From Ascidia mentula (lineage: Eukaryota > Chordata > Ascidiacea > Phlebobranchia > Ascidiidae): a stretch of DNA of 64,000 bases. Shown here piece by piece: positions 46,907 to 59,322 of this stretch. Below the pieces are notes generated by a model. The model saw only the letters and a list, made by a program, of their open reading frames with translations, was not told the DNA's origin and made no database searches. How positions within the stretch are numbered: position 1 is the first letter of the stretch; every line of letters starts with the position of its first letter. The stretch covers positions 10,046,501 through 10,110,500 of the forward strand of contig OX387200.1 of the NCBI GenBank assembly GCA_947561715.1, read 5' to 3'. The position numbers were made by a program, and so were the translations under genes.

Positions 46907-49900
46907 TCAACGTTTTTTCGCATTCCGAGGTCGACGGTTTCCTTTTTGCTTTTTTTTTAATTGTTTTTGCTTGCGTTCTTTTAATATCTGCTCCGGTCTT
47001 TTCAGCTCTGAACGGACCTTGCTTTCTTTCTGTTTATTGAAGCGTTTTCCAAGTTTTCCTCCAAGGTGCAGACGGTTTCCTTCGCTGTTTTCGGTCTTTC
47101 GTCGAAGGTCAGAACGATTTTTGTTGAACCGCTTCTGGCGTCCACCTAAACATAGTCTGACGTTTACAAAGCGCTCGGCACACAACTGCCGTAAAACACT
47201 TGTTGCACGCAAACGGGGATTGTCGCAAACCTCTCCAATCTTGCTTTTTCTCAACGTCTGCCGCATTTTCTCTTTCTTCAAACTTGGATTTCTTTTTCCA
47301 CTCGGAGTAGAGATTTTTCTTATAGCTAGAGGAGATGATTCCGCCGCTCTCTGTTTTGATTTTCTTCTTCTGCGGGGCAACGTCCTGTGCGTTGACGAAT
47401 CTCTTCCGTTTGCGATCCCAAACCTTCCTTTGCGTTCGCTGCTTCCGCAACTGTGTGTACAAGTTCATCAAACATAAAAATAAATTCTGTGAGCTGCGTA
47501 CAGTTGGCAACTGTTATGAATTACAAGGTCTAATCAGTGCAGCTCGATGTGACTAGAATTCTTTGCCTGGACGTTTAGTCGGCAAGATCGGCCATTGTCA
47601 CACCAAGCTACACTTGTGAGAACTTATAGATCAAAACAGTGGTCACCTGTATGAAGCTCACAAAATTCATAATATACTTATTTATAAAACTAAATATTGT
47701 GCTGTTATTGCTCGTCATACAGTAGGAAAAAAATGGGTTAGTAAACAAAGGTTAATCTTTTGACATAATTTTTACCTGCAGTATATAATATACAAATTGT
47801 ACTATTACACTCCGCTGACATTGATTTGAAGCCAGGGTTGTTGGATGGGAATTATTCGATTGTCTAATTTTTTTGGGGGGGGCCAAAATACTTGCATGAA
47901 CAAGAAGGCGTGCGAATTAAAATAACATTATTTTTTGTACGAACCTGTACATCCTCATCTCCCATCAGGTCGATACTGGCGTTCGTTGCTTCCTTTGAGA
48001 AACTGCTCTGTCCGGACGAAACTGATAACCTGCAACATTAGACGTACACGGATAAAAACGGAGCTTTGTATGCCGTGGTTTCCAACGTTGGGTTTATAAA
48101 CGCCCTCAACAAAAATAAAACTTGATATATACAAAATTTCAGAAATTTTCTTTTTTCGTTATTTTGTTTTGCGCAAGGAACCAAGATTTCAACAATCTGT
48201 CGATATTGTCTGTACTTGCCCAGATTCTGTGTGGTGATCTTTCGGCGCGTAACCAATGTAGAATTGCTCGTCGCGAAAATGTTCACGTTTTTTCTTCGAT
48301 TTTCTCGTGTGAGAAAACTCCTTGGAAGCAGATTTGATCACACGGGTGAAGACTTCCTAAAAATGGAAGGAAAACTTTTGGACTTTGTCAGAATTATGTT
48401 TAATTAATAAACAAAAAATTGCCTGATGCTATCACACTGCTGAATTGACTCCAAAAAATTGAATTACAATGTATAGTATCTACTACGTTTTGTGGAAATA
48501 TTAGGTGTAAGGAAGTATTGTGATAGTTTTTGAAATAAGTTGAAATAACAGTGCCAAACCAGAAAAGTACACTTCAGCGTCACAGGATTGATATGGTTTA
48601 TTATATAATTTGAAATAACAATAATTTCATTATTCCCTCACACAAGCACATTTAGTAAGTTCTGAATGGTCTAATTCAGCGTTTCTCAAAACTTTTTTTC
48701 TGCACCGCCCCCTAAACACCTTAGTCATTTTACAACGCCCAACAGAACAGACAAAAACATAACAAATTTATTTGTTGCTTGTCAATTAAGTTCGTTGTGA
48801 CGTCAGAATCGATAACTTCCAGTTCAGCATGCGAGAAAAACCCTTTTTAAAGTAGCATAAATTATACAAAGATTGGACTGACCTTTTCGTGGTTGCGTAC
48901 TACTTGGAGGTAAAACAATTTCGTCGTGTACCAACTAATTGTATGTTACAAAGTAACCTAGGGGGATTTGAAATCAAGTACGATTTTTTAAATTCGAACT
49001 TTACACGCAAATTACGGAAAGGTGCTCACGTACCACCAGGAATGCGGTCGCGTACTACTAGTTGTACACGTACCACCGGTTGGAAAACACTAACTTACGC
49101 TATAAGAGAAAATTTGCCCGGTCACCAAGCGCCCACCAATCGGTCATTTATTTCCTATAGCGCCTCCCAATTGTTCATTTGGTCTCCAGCGCCCCCCGTA
49201 CGATTGCAAACCATAAGGCTGGCACAAACTTTGGGAACGACTGGTCTAATTGAACCAATTGAATCAGAACAGTACCTTAATTTCTTCTTCCGTGGACTTG
49301 TCAAGACTATCATTTTCAGATGATGGTTGAACACTCTGTGTGCTGTGAAAAGTCAAATTCATTGCTCACATGGACATTAGTTAAATACATAACACATGTT
49401 TTTTCTTTGTTTTCTTTAAAAAAACTATTTCTGTCATGTATGAAAATAAACAAAACACTATTGACATATCTAACACAAGGTTGCCATCAATCCAAAATTA
49501 ACATAAGTACGACTGGGAAAACATTTTTGGGGGATGATGTCTCATGGACAGAGGGTCACAAAAATTAGGACACTTCTTAAAACTAAACTTGCATTATACA
49601 TAGTTGGAACAAAGAAAACATATCCACCCTTTTTATGCACCTCATTTACAAAACACAAAAATTTAATATGTTTTTCCAACCACAAGACTATTTGTCAACA
49701 ATGATACCTTGGTTTACTTGCATGGTTTTCTTGGAGCATTTTGATCTTTTCCTGGTATTTGTCAACAAATTTAATGTTTCGTTTTCTGGTTTTCTTCATA
49801 ACCACAGCTCCTTTTGCCTTCGCTGTGGCTCCAATTTCAAAAATAGTCTTTACAGCATAATAAAAAAGCTTAATTTCACAATCTTGGTGGTTTTACTGTA

Positions 49901-52900
49901 TTTTGTTGTAATTACCGATCTTGGTTTGTATTTCTTCACGTCGGAAAGTAGATTAAGACGAACATTCTCGGATGCGTCAATCACATCACCTTGTCAATAA
50001 AACAACCATATTTTGGGGAAACTATTTATGGTATTGTACAAAAAACAAATGCATTACTCTACCATAAATAGGATGAATTCCGATTTTGCTTGAAATTAGC
50101 ATTTCCTTTGCCCGTTTGACCGACTCTGAAGCTGGTGCTGGTCGGGATTTTAAATATTGTCTACAAAAGAGATATTTTTTCAAATAGATCCATATTTTAT
50201 CTCCAACAATACACAAACCTATATGCATTTTCCGAAACTTTTTTAAGAGCTTGCAGTTCTGCATTATATGCAATTGTGTGCAAAGTTGATCTCTCCTCAT
50301 CAATGACAAGTTGTGCCACGGAGCCATAAAGAGAATCCCATGCTGTAACACAGTGTAAGAAATGTAATTAAAATTGCAAACACAACCACATGGTGCTACA
50401 GTGTAAAAAATGTCATGTATGTGCCGTAACTGTCCACACCAATGTTGTCTGCAAATGGCGGGGTTCTCAAACACATGTGTATAATGTCGGAAGGCCTCAG
50501 TGACAAATGCACACATCTTTGCACAGTCGCGTACCTACACCTTCCTAATAAATCAAGTTAGGTCATCATTGTCATGTTCACCTTGGTAATTACCGAATAA
50601 AACTGTAAAATCAATTAGGCAGACAGCTCTAAAGATGTTTATTAGAAATATATAAGTATCACATACCAGTGCCTACTAGACAATGACGACACAGCACTAG
50701 GAAACTATTTAAAAAAGGACACAGTCAAATTTTTTATCAAAAACCGTCACTACCATGCTGTTACAGTGTAACTTATGTGCAGAAACCTTTTGCAGAAAAC
50801 TTGGATTTGTATAAGGACCTGTGGCTGCAGAGGACAAGGGCACAAATTAACGTGCATAGCATGATTACACCTGCATGCAAACAGACTTTGCAATGTTGCC
50901 CACTGATACATTTGTAATGTGCCCTCTATTTGTTTAGGTTGCTTTCTTTGTGGTGGTTTATTTCATCATAGTTGGGTGGCAATATCAAGTACAAGATTGT
51001 GTGCCTAAATGCTCAAAAGCTAAAGTCTTGTGACCCCTTCCTTGTGTTTTTTTCTCTTCGTTTTGTTGCATTTCTTTGGTGTTGTATATATACATACATT
51101 TTTTTTTTATTTGGCTGTCTCAATTTTGTTTTTATAAATCTAGTTTTTAATGCGATTAATAAATAAAAACTGGATCAAAAACCAAAGGCCCCTGGCAGGC
51201 TGTCGATCGCACACCGTATTAATAATATAGATTGAATAAGTTTAGATGAAATTCAAATAGATTTAGATTGAAATTCAAATAGATTGAATAAGTTTTGGTT
51301 AATGGAGAAACTAATGATGCCGTTTTAGGCGAAATATATTTTTCTCTTAATAAATCCATCTGAGCTGTCTAAAGATCGCTTACTTAGGGGATTTTAATAT
51401 ATTTGTTTTTAATGCATGTTTAAAATCAGGTAACATTTCCATATCCACCACCAACTTTTTATGCTGTTTCTGTTTTTAAACTCTGCAGAAACTGATGATT
51501 TTTCTGCCATTAAACATATTTTGAGATGTCTGTCTTATTGATTTTTACAGTTTTACACAGTAATTATAGATATATTGGTCGATAGCCTACCAGGATGCTT
51601 CGTTCACCGATCCAACAAAGTTTATGCTACTATTTTCACCTTGGTACTTTTCGTTATCTTTGACAAATGTAAGTGGTCGCCCAAGAAACAGGTGAAGATC
51701 AATGACGAAAGGTAGCTCATCGGGACTCACTATGGAGTATGCAGATCCAGTACGTCCAGCTCGAGCAACTCTACCTGGAAACACATATTCGGTTTGTAAA
51801 TCACAAATTACTAAGAAAAAAATTAGGAAAGAAACCCACCAAAATTACCTTGTAAGGCCATAAATAGGTAAAAACTTTGAATTACAACACTGTTTGCTCC
51901 AAACAGTTTATGAGTAACACAATTACCTAAAGCTACTTAACTTAGTTAATGACATATACTCATTCAAATATTTATGTTTTTGATAAAAATAGCACAGTTA
52001 ACACATTTGTACTTTAAATATAAGAATGTGTACAAAGACCACATTTACAGATCTACAATATTCACTCACCAACTCTGTGTACAAACAATTTGCACTTAGA
52101 TGGAAAGCAGTAATTGACAACATTATCAAGCATAGGTATGTCAATACCACGAGCAGCAACATCTGTGACAATAAGTGTCATTGTTTTCTTATTTCTAAAC
52201 TTCGATATGTTGATGTTTCGAGCTACTTGATCCAAACTGCTATAAACATAGGAACATTCCATTCCAAACAATGACAATACCTGAAAAATCACACAATACA
52301 TACTGAGGAGTAATCAGCAGGTTCCATTGCAAGCATTATATATAAGCAGAGTTGTTTCACCAAATGTTTTATGTAATTTTTACCTCTTTTATGTACTCAA
52401 CATGGTGTTTGGTAGGAACAAAAACTACAGTCTGCTCAGTTTCATTGAAGACATTTCTTAATAGATGAAGAAGAACTGGAAGTTTGTCTTCAAAGCGACA
52501 ATGCAGAAATGCCACCTTTAAAAAGTGCACACCGGTATGCGGTTTGTCAACCAATTTGTATAATATATATATTGGTTTTATCTTCAGAAAAATTTAACAC
52601 TTTGGTAAATATATTACAATACACTGTTAAATAATATGTAAAAAGATATATGTTGTAAGACACAGTAGTTTAAACCAGTGATTTTTAAATATCAACAATT
52701 GCAGAATTTACACCAGCATATATTTGTTGAAGTGCTTTTGTGTAAATTAATGGTGAAAGTACCTACTAACCTTGAGTTGTTCACTGAGCTTTGAATCAAC
52801 ATCAAGTCGGACAAGTGTTGGGTCATTCAAACCAGCTTTTGCAAACTCTATTAATTGTTTTGGAAGAGTTGCAGAAAACAGCAAAGTTTGGCGATCTTCT

Positions 52901-55476
52901 GGCAATCGTTTCAGTATTTCAAGTAATTGTTCTTGGAAACCAAGTTCAAATAACCTTTATTGATTACAGCAAGTTAGATACTTGAGATGTAAAAAAGGAT
53001 TTATGTAAAAACAATTCTCCCACAATTTTTTTTCTTTTCTATCTACATTTTATCTATGTTATTGGCTTTATTACAAACTCACCCACAATTTTATAACAAT
53101 AATTTTGCATTATTCCTTCGCATCATAAATGAAAGGAAAATTGTAACACACAATTTTACAGATTTATTTTGCATACCTGTCAGCTTCATCAAACACTACA
53201 TATTGCACACATGAAAGTCTTAATTCCATCTCAACCAAAACATGCACCAATCTACCAGGAGTGGCAATTATAACATCAGGGTTTTCATGCAGAGCAGCAA
53301 ACTGATCATCCATCTTGTCACCACCAAGTATGCATGCAGTTTTTAAGGACGTGAAACGACCCAACTAAATGACATCAGATAAATATAATGTGAACACAAA
53401 CTTTGTAAACTTATCAAACAACATGGACAAACCTCCCGAAAAAATTTCATTGTCTGAAGTGCAAGTTCTCTTGTTGGAGAAAGAAGAAGTGCTCTAGCAC
53501 CCATCGTACTCTGTCGGGTTTGTAGCTTTTCAAACAACGGAATGAGGAAAGCGGCAGTTTTACCACTGCCAGTCCTGGCCATGGCAACAACATCCTTGTC
53601 ATCCATAATGAGGGGAATACACTTTAAAAATAAGTTCATAAAATTGCCAGTAAGTATAAAATAAATAAAAGGACCTATGGAGGTCAAGGCTAGTTGTCAA
53701 AATTATGAAAAAAGCACCCTGGTTTGGAGCATGCGACTCTTACACTTTAAGCAAATTTCAATGCTTCGATGGTTTATGCTTGGTTGCTGGTCGGGGTTTT
53801 CAAACGGGCATAGGCTAACCCCCTTTCCACTGCTGTGTCTTTAACATTCCAAACAAGCAACACATTTGCTATTATGACAAGATCTGTCCAGTTAACAAAA
53901 CACAGAAACCATCCAATTGTTAGAAAACGTGGTGACTTCAGTGTATTCTGACATTGATAATTGTTTTAATGTATTTTGAATAAAGTTGGCATGTTCAGAT
54001 ATAATTTGTGTGGAGGACGAGAAAAACATTAATGTCTACAATAAGAATACTACATTAAATCACTCCTTAAAAACACACTTTCAATTTAACCAAATTTACA
54101 AAAAAATGGTTTGGACAAACCAGGGTTTCAAAACAATAATATATTAACCTAAGTCTTCTCTGGTATTTGTTCTACAAATGGATGACATGAAAAATACAAG
54201 AATAACTTAAAAGTCAGGCTAAACATGTAACTGCCATTATATTGAATTGGGCCTATTCATTATTGGAAAGTAGACAAATAAATTTGCGCAGATAATTTTT
54301 AGACCATTCATTGCAATGACATGTGCATGTTCAATACACATTAACGCCAGGTTGAAATTCGTAATTTGAATGAAAAAGGGGTGCAGAATCGTATATAACT
54401 ATGTTCTGGACGTAGAAGATCCCTCAAATTACATCACTACAAAGGTTAGCGCAAGCTGTGACATCACACAAAAAAAGTATATATGTCATTGTGGCGACAA
54501 GGACCAAAGTTAAATGCACTGGCATGTTTGTCTCTGATTATCAGCAGAAGGTACAGCAATAAAATTGGTTTGTACTTTTTAAACTTAAGCAGAGTTAGGG
54601 GCAGTGTTTTTCATACTTTTCTTCTGCAGTCATCTAACCACGCCCAACAGAACAGACAAAAAACACAATGAATTTATTTGTTGGTTGTCATTAATGCGAT
54701 GGGGGAGGTTGGTGGAATGACACCAATTTCTCAATATCAGGTTTCATGTGGGACAAAAACAATCGTAAGTCTCCTCAATTGCCAATATCAAGACGATTTC
54801 TTTTTCCATCTAAAGGAGTGGTGAATGCGCAGAACGCATTGGGAAACACTGGCTTACACTACAAGAGAAAATTGGCCCTGTCACCAAGCGCCCCCAATCG
54901 CCCATTCAGTCTCCAGCGTCCCCCATACAATTGCAAACGCCCCTAGGGGAGCGCTGGCGCCCACATTGGGAACCACTGTATTAAACCATGCTGCATATGT
55001 GTAAAACTATAGGGTTGTTATTTCGTTGCTGTTGTGCCACACAACATCAAATGCCCTAATGCGAAATGCATTTTTGACAAATCTTACTTTTCGTTGAATT
55101 GGAGTTGGCACCTTGTAACCCTTCTTCATTATGCCTTTGTAAATCAGATGTGAAAGTCCTGATGATAAAAAATATTTACAGGTGAAACTTCATTTATTAT
55201 GAATAATTATGATTTGTAACATCATTTTTTTAAATTAGCATTCACTTTAGACCTATAAACCAAGACTATACCCATGGATTGAAACCCTCCAGATTTCTTT
55301 TTTTTTCTGTTCATTTCAGACACTAGTTTTCTGGTGTTCAACTCCGGTTCGGATGTGTATCCTACATCATCGACCAACGAAACTAATTCATTTATGTTGT
55401 TAGAATCAAATTTGCTGAGACTCGCGTCTTCCTCAGTTTCGTTGTTGTCTTCCATCTTTCCTTTATATGCTGACAT
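46907..55476 (-). CDS. DDX54: ATP-dependent RNA helicase DDX54 (Dbp10 family)
   Basis: DEAD-box helicase; yeast Dbp10 acts in 60S ribosome assembly and human DDX54 is nucleolar. Predicted exons: 55272-55476, 55088-55158, 53433-53621, 53177-53364, 52771-52954, 52384-52515, 52070-52280, about 51591-51775, 50219-50342, 50063-50160, 49916-49989, 49718-49847, 49276-49335, 47945-48029, 47231-47450, 46907-47145. Motifs in order: Q motif [18 protein letters not shown], Ia PTRELALQ, Ib [51 protein letters not shown] (split by an intron). Dbp10-type C-terminal marks are [39 protein letters not shown] and a basic end. Start is uncertain (MSAYKGK or, 21 bases later, MEDNNE). The joins around 51.6-50.3 and 49.7-48.0 kb are not fully resolved, and one exon may be missing near 48.1-49.2 kb. 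Confidence 0.92.
47481..47670. mobile_element. Foldback MITE in DDX54 intron
   Basis: The left half reads AAATTCTGTGAGCTGCGTACAG...CAGTGCAGCTCGATGTGAC. The right half is its imperfect reverse complement, ending near AAAATTCAT. The same family occurs at 59,532 and 59,798 in EIF2B3 intron 1. Confidence 0.6.
48677..49243. mobile_element. hAT-type MITE with 8-bp target duplication
   Basis: The 567-bp element begins CAGCGTTTCTCAAAAC and ends TTTGGGAACGACTG, which are hAT-like terminal repeats. It is flanked on both sides by GTCTAATT (48,669-48,676 and 49,244-49,251), a perfect 8-bp target-site duplication as expected for hAT. There is no transposase. It lies in a DDX54 intron between exons 13 and 14. 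Confidence 0.88.
50520..51590. other. Long DDX54 intron, no feature seen
   Basis: This is part of the intron between the motif VI exon and the RPAPASE region. It is AT-rich, with short repeats near 51,240-51,290 (AAATTCAAATAGATT). No gene was supported. Confidence 0.5.
54602..54978. mobile_element. hAT-type MITE, second copy, in DDX54 intron 2
   Basis: It begins CAGTGTTTTTCATAC and ends ATTGGGAACCACTG. The interior matches the 48,677 element (CGCCCAACAGAACAGACAAA, CACCAAGCGCCC). No 8-bp duplication could be matched, so it is older or rearranged. Confidence 0.75.
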
Positions 55477-56080
55477 AGGCGGATATATTGTGACGTAAAG
55501 ACAAATAACATCCAAACTCTTCAATAACAATTCACTGTCTTTCCTAAAAATGCGATAGTTATCGAATGGTGGCGTGTTTATATACGTACCAACGTGGTTT
55601 ACTTAATTTAATCATCCGTACCACGACGGTGCAATTTCGGATATTTATGTGTCTGTTCCTTTCTTTTCATAACTATGCTTGTACATTTAATTAGGTGGAT
55701 TGTGCTTGCGGTATTTAAATCTGCAATAAACTTTTTGCATGTATCCCTTACGCATTAAAGTTTAACCTTCATCAAAATGTCTTTATATTGATTGATGTTC
55801 CATATGTGTCTGATTTCATAATGGTCAATTTTATTAAATGTTGTTTTACAAAGCATAGTCCTGGCTGCAAACATAATTTTGCTAATTAAATGTTCATAAA
55901 AATATATTTTGTGTATAACTTAATTGCACTGGCAACATAAACATTTTTTTTCTATTTGGAACACCAAATATTGTTTGGGATGTCATTACTACTATCATTA
56001 GCCTATTTTATTATGAAGTGTAAATTCCCTTGCACAGGACATGACAGTTTCTCAAATAATGTTACTTTTACTGCAGTACA
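55477..56080. promoter_or_regulatory. Divergent upstream region of DDX54 and TAMM41
   Basis: 604 bases separate the two start codons. It is AT-rich and no TATA or initiator can be assigned with confidence. The shared-promoter role is inferred from the head-to-head layout. Confidence 0.35.
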
Positions 56081-57175
56081 ATGAAACTTACCAAGGTTTT
56101 AGGATTGCTAAAGACTGAAATAAACAAATCAAGTTCAACATTTTACAGTAACTTGCTAAAATGTTTTCCGGGAAGCATGAGTTTAGCCTTTTCATATGGA
56201 TCTGGAATTTTTCCACAAACATCAGGAGAAACTCCTGCAAGTAACATGCTGGATTTCATTTTTGTTGTTAATAATGCGAAAAAATGGCACACTGAAAACC
56301 TAAGGATGAACCGATCACACTATTCAGCAATAATGAGGCTTGGAGGAGTTAAAAGGATAGTCGATTTAATGCAAAATTATGGTGCATCTGTATATTACAA
56401 TACAGATATACAAATGTTCAACAGAAGTATTAAATATGGTGTAATTACAGAGGAAAACTTGGTGAAAGATCTTACTACCTGGAATAAGTTGTATGTTGCT
56501 GGACGGTTACACAAACCTGTGCATATTGCTTACCACAACTTTGAAAACTCACCAGGATTGTTATCAGGCTTGAAAACTAATTTAATCAGTGCAGTTATAA
56601 CATCTTTGATTTTGTTGCCAGAAACCTTTACTGAAAATGAGTTATTTGAAACCATTACTGGACTGTCTTATACCGGGGACTTTCGAATGACCTTTGGTGA
56701 GGACAAGAAGAAAGTTGAAAAAATTGTAAAATCAAACTATGAGAGATTTCAACAACTGTACTATCCAGTTTTAGAAGGCATTTGTGAAACATCATTTGGT
56801 AGATCAGCTTCCTCCCAAAGTTTTATCTACTGGAAAAAGGACAGTCGTATTGTTGACCAGGACAAATCTCCAGCCATACAACATAGTCATTTAAAACGCC
56901 TTCCCATTACAGTACAACTACAAGTGTGTCGCATTTTTGACATACAAGCAAAGCACATTCGAGATGTGGAGGAAATTCTCAAAAGTGTTGCAAGGTATCC
57001 AGACTGTGCCGAAGTAGTTCAACAAGCTGTGTCCAACATTGTTCAAAAACCAAGCAAAACTCAAAGCCTGAAGGGCATTCTGACTGCTGGCCCTTTTACA
57101 ACAGTAAAGTATAGCGGGACCAAATTACGAAAAATGATTAAGAGTATGGGCACTAAAAAAGGTGCTACTATTTAA
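56081..57175 (+). CDS. TAMM41: Mitochondrial CDP-diacylglycerol synthase Tam41
   Basis: A 364-residue intronless frame matching the Tam41 family, which makes CDP-diacylglycerol from phosphatidic acid and CTP at the inner mitochondrial membrane as the first step to cardiolipin. Family marks: FSYGSGIFPQ (residues 37-46), MLDFIFVV with Asp58, KKWHTENLRMNRSHYS, GVITEENLVKDLTTWN and Y.GD.RM. Length fits the family. It is surrounded by genes with many introns, so the lack of introns is notable; a retrocopy is possible but the frame is fully open. It converges on the thioesterase gene, 292 bp away, with AATAAA near 57,211. Confidence 0.93.
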   Translation: MKLTKVLGLLKTEINKSSSTFYSNLLKCFPGSMSLAFSYGSGIFPQTSGETPASNMLDFIFVVNNAKKWHTENLRMNRSHYSAIMRLGGVKRIVDLMQNYGASVYYNTDIQMFNRSIKYGVITEENLVKDLTTWNKLYVAGRLHKPVHIAYHNFENSPGLLSGLKTNLISAVITSLILLPETFTENELFETITGLSYTGDFRMTFGEDKKKVEKIVKSNYERFQQLYYPVLEGICETSFGRSASSQSFIYWKKDSRIVDQDKSPAIQHSHLKRLPITVQLQVCRIFDIQAKHIRDVEEILKSVARYPDCAEVVQQAVSNIVQKPSKTQSLKGILTAGPFTTVKYSGTKLRKMIKSMGTKKGATI

Positions 57176-57467
57176 CATTTTGTAACTGACTATTCAAGGC
57201 ATGAAATTATGCAATAAACATGATTTATTTAAAGTTATTAAAATACTGAACTTATGAATATTGAATTCAGGAAAGATTACAGGAGACATTACATACTGTA
57301 GCACAAGCATCTGATAAAAAGAGTGAAGTGGCAATACAAACCTTTTTAAAATTCTTTTGAAATCTTTAATTTCCCACCAATATTTTTGAATAAAGTAATT
57401 AAAAGTATGTGCTCTATCTAACTTTGATGATACAATAATTACATAAACACATCAAAATCCCTTAGCG

Positions 57468-59075
57468 CTAAAGTTTTGGTTGGTGTTGTGGTTTCATTTT
57501 AATCTTTGACAGACCAGATAGGAGGTGATCTGGTAAGCAGCTTACTGGTCTTTGGTGACTGGGGTCAACAAAAACATGCACTGGTGAGCCAATTGCACTC
57601 GTTTCACAGGAGTAGTAGTTTTCCAACTCATTCCAAATATGTGTATTTTTGTCATTAACCAATAGACCTTGTGATCCAATGCCCAAGATTAACAATGGGT
57701 CGTATTTCCTTGGGTTTTCTTGTTTAACTGCACATAATGAGGTGTTGTAATCCTGCTTTGGCTCAAAGAAAGCTACTTCATAATGCACACTGGATCGGCC
57801 AAGTTTCTTAACACCAAGTCCAGCCAGCACTACTTGCGGAAAAATCAGCGGTTTTCTGTTAAATCAATTTTAGCATAAAACCCAACTGTAAATGTAGACA
57901 CAGCAAATTATGGAATGTTGTCTGCACTCACTTGTATGTGCAGTTGGTCTGAACCATATAAGCCAAAGCACTAGCATTTACTATGTCTGTGTTTAGTCCG
58001 CAGTACCTGCAATATAATATAAATAGTTTTTAAATTCTCAAAAATTACATTAAAGTTTATACCATATTAGGTAGGTGTTAACTATTGTGTCACAGTAAAG
58101 ATGATATTGTGAGTTGTTGACATGTCTGTAGTAGTCATTATCAGCACATCTGGTCTGAATTGGCAAGAAAAACCTTTTTGAATGTATATGGAATAATAAT
58201 TTCCTGGGAGGCATGTTTTACTACAGGGACAAACCTGTATTGTGAAAAGTTGGATTGCATTCTAAATATCGAGGTTAAAACACTTTTACCAACAGAAAGC
58301 ATTTCCTAAGTGTTTGTATAAATGCTGCAAACAAAAATATGTTTTGAAAAATTTTACATATATACTGCACACACAAAAAGGCAAAATATATTTCAATCAT
58401 TGTCAAAAAACAAATAGGCTTTGTTGATTATTAGAGACTTGAATTGTCAGTTGCAATGCAAATTTGAGGCTGGTCCAAGCTCCAAGGGCTCCTTTCAGAA
58501 GTTAAATTTCCTTCATAACTTAATTGGAAACTTCCTGTAATGTTAATTGCGCCTCCCAGTTATTATTTGCTCTGAGAAGTACTCTCTTCGGGTTTTGGTT
58601 TTCTGCAAGCAATAGTTTTTTTGTCATTGCTTGATATAAATGATAATGAATATGGATTGCCTACATAGGCAGCAAATCTGCAATTGGTATTGCAGGATTG
58701 GGCACAATTAGTTGCGGATTTTCTTCAAGATTTTCTATGAACTCATCATATGTTGGCATCATTGGGTGGATTTGGAAAGTTTTACCTCCAATTACAACTT
58801 CAAGTTTTTGCTCTAATTCTGCTAAAAGAGGTCTGTACATCATATCAGTGCTTACATAATTTTTTTTAATGTAAAATAGTATACAAGTATGCAGTCATTT
58901 TGGAAGAATTGAAAAGTGACATATAGTAGACTAAGTAGAGTAGATTGCATTATTTACTTGCGTCCACAGAGGCAGTGTTGTCTGAACTATTAGAGTGATT
59001 TTCCAACAAACTTGAAATAGTGCTTCCTTGCTTTACTTTGTCTTCGAATTCCGACCATGTCATCGCAGAAGTCAT
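57468..59075 (-). CDS. Hotdog-fold (4HBT-like) acyl-CoA thioesterase
   Basis: Predicted exons: 58958-59075, a middle exon about 58665-58850, about 58063-58158, 57932-58006, 57468-57855. The core exon encodes [20 protein letters not shown], the D.D..HVNN signature of the 4-hydroxybenzoyl-CoA thioesterase family, followed by NTYLIW. The last exons continue the hotdog fold ([20 protein letters not shown]) and end in a Lys/Pro-rich tail QHQPKL. The family hydrolyses acyl-CoA thioesters; the substrate here is unknown. The middle exon ([20 protein letters not shown]) is not part of the usual core, and its downstream splice join (AT|GTAGGC) is tentative. Start could be 59,075 or an inner Met at 59,058. 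It is head-to-head with EIF2B3. Confidence 0.75.
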
Positions 59076-59322
59076 GTTTATTAGATCTTTAGATGCACAA
59101 AACTCCCAACAACCTAGCGCTTACGATTTTCAAACTAGGGTATTTCCCCACCGTAAACCTGCGTCATGGTTCAGTAAACTTTGGGTTGGTCAACGTGCTT
59201 CCATCAATTTGTATTTCAAGGAGGCTATCCAAATCTTGTCTGAAAATTCTATAGTTTTAGCGAAACTGTGTTATCCGTCACCAAGGCCAGCAGAAGCGTG
59301 AATATTTGTATCGATAAACACC
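59076..59322. promoter_or_regulatory. Divergent upstream region of thioesterase and EIF2B3
   Basis: 247 bases separate the two start codons, so the genes probably share a compact promoter. A plus-strand open frame through the region is judged a chance frame. Regulatory sites were not identified. Confidence 0.4.

Noticed and set aside
59020-59301. Plus-strand 93-residue frame upstream of EIF2B3
   Set aside because: It overlaps the thioesterase first exon on the other strand and has no family features; it is likely promoter sequence.
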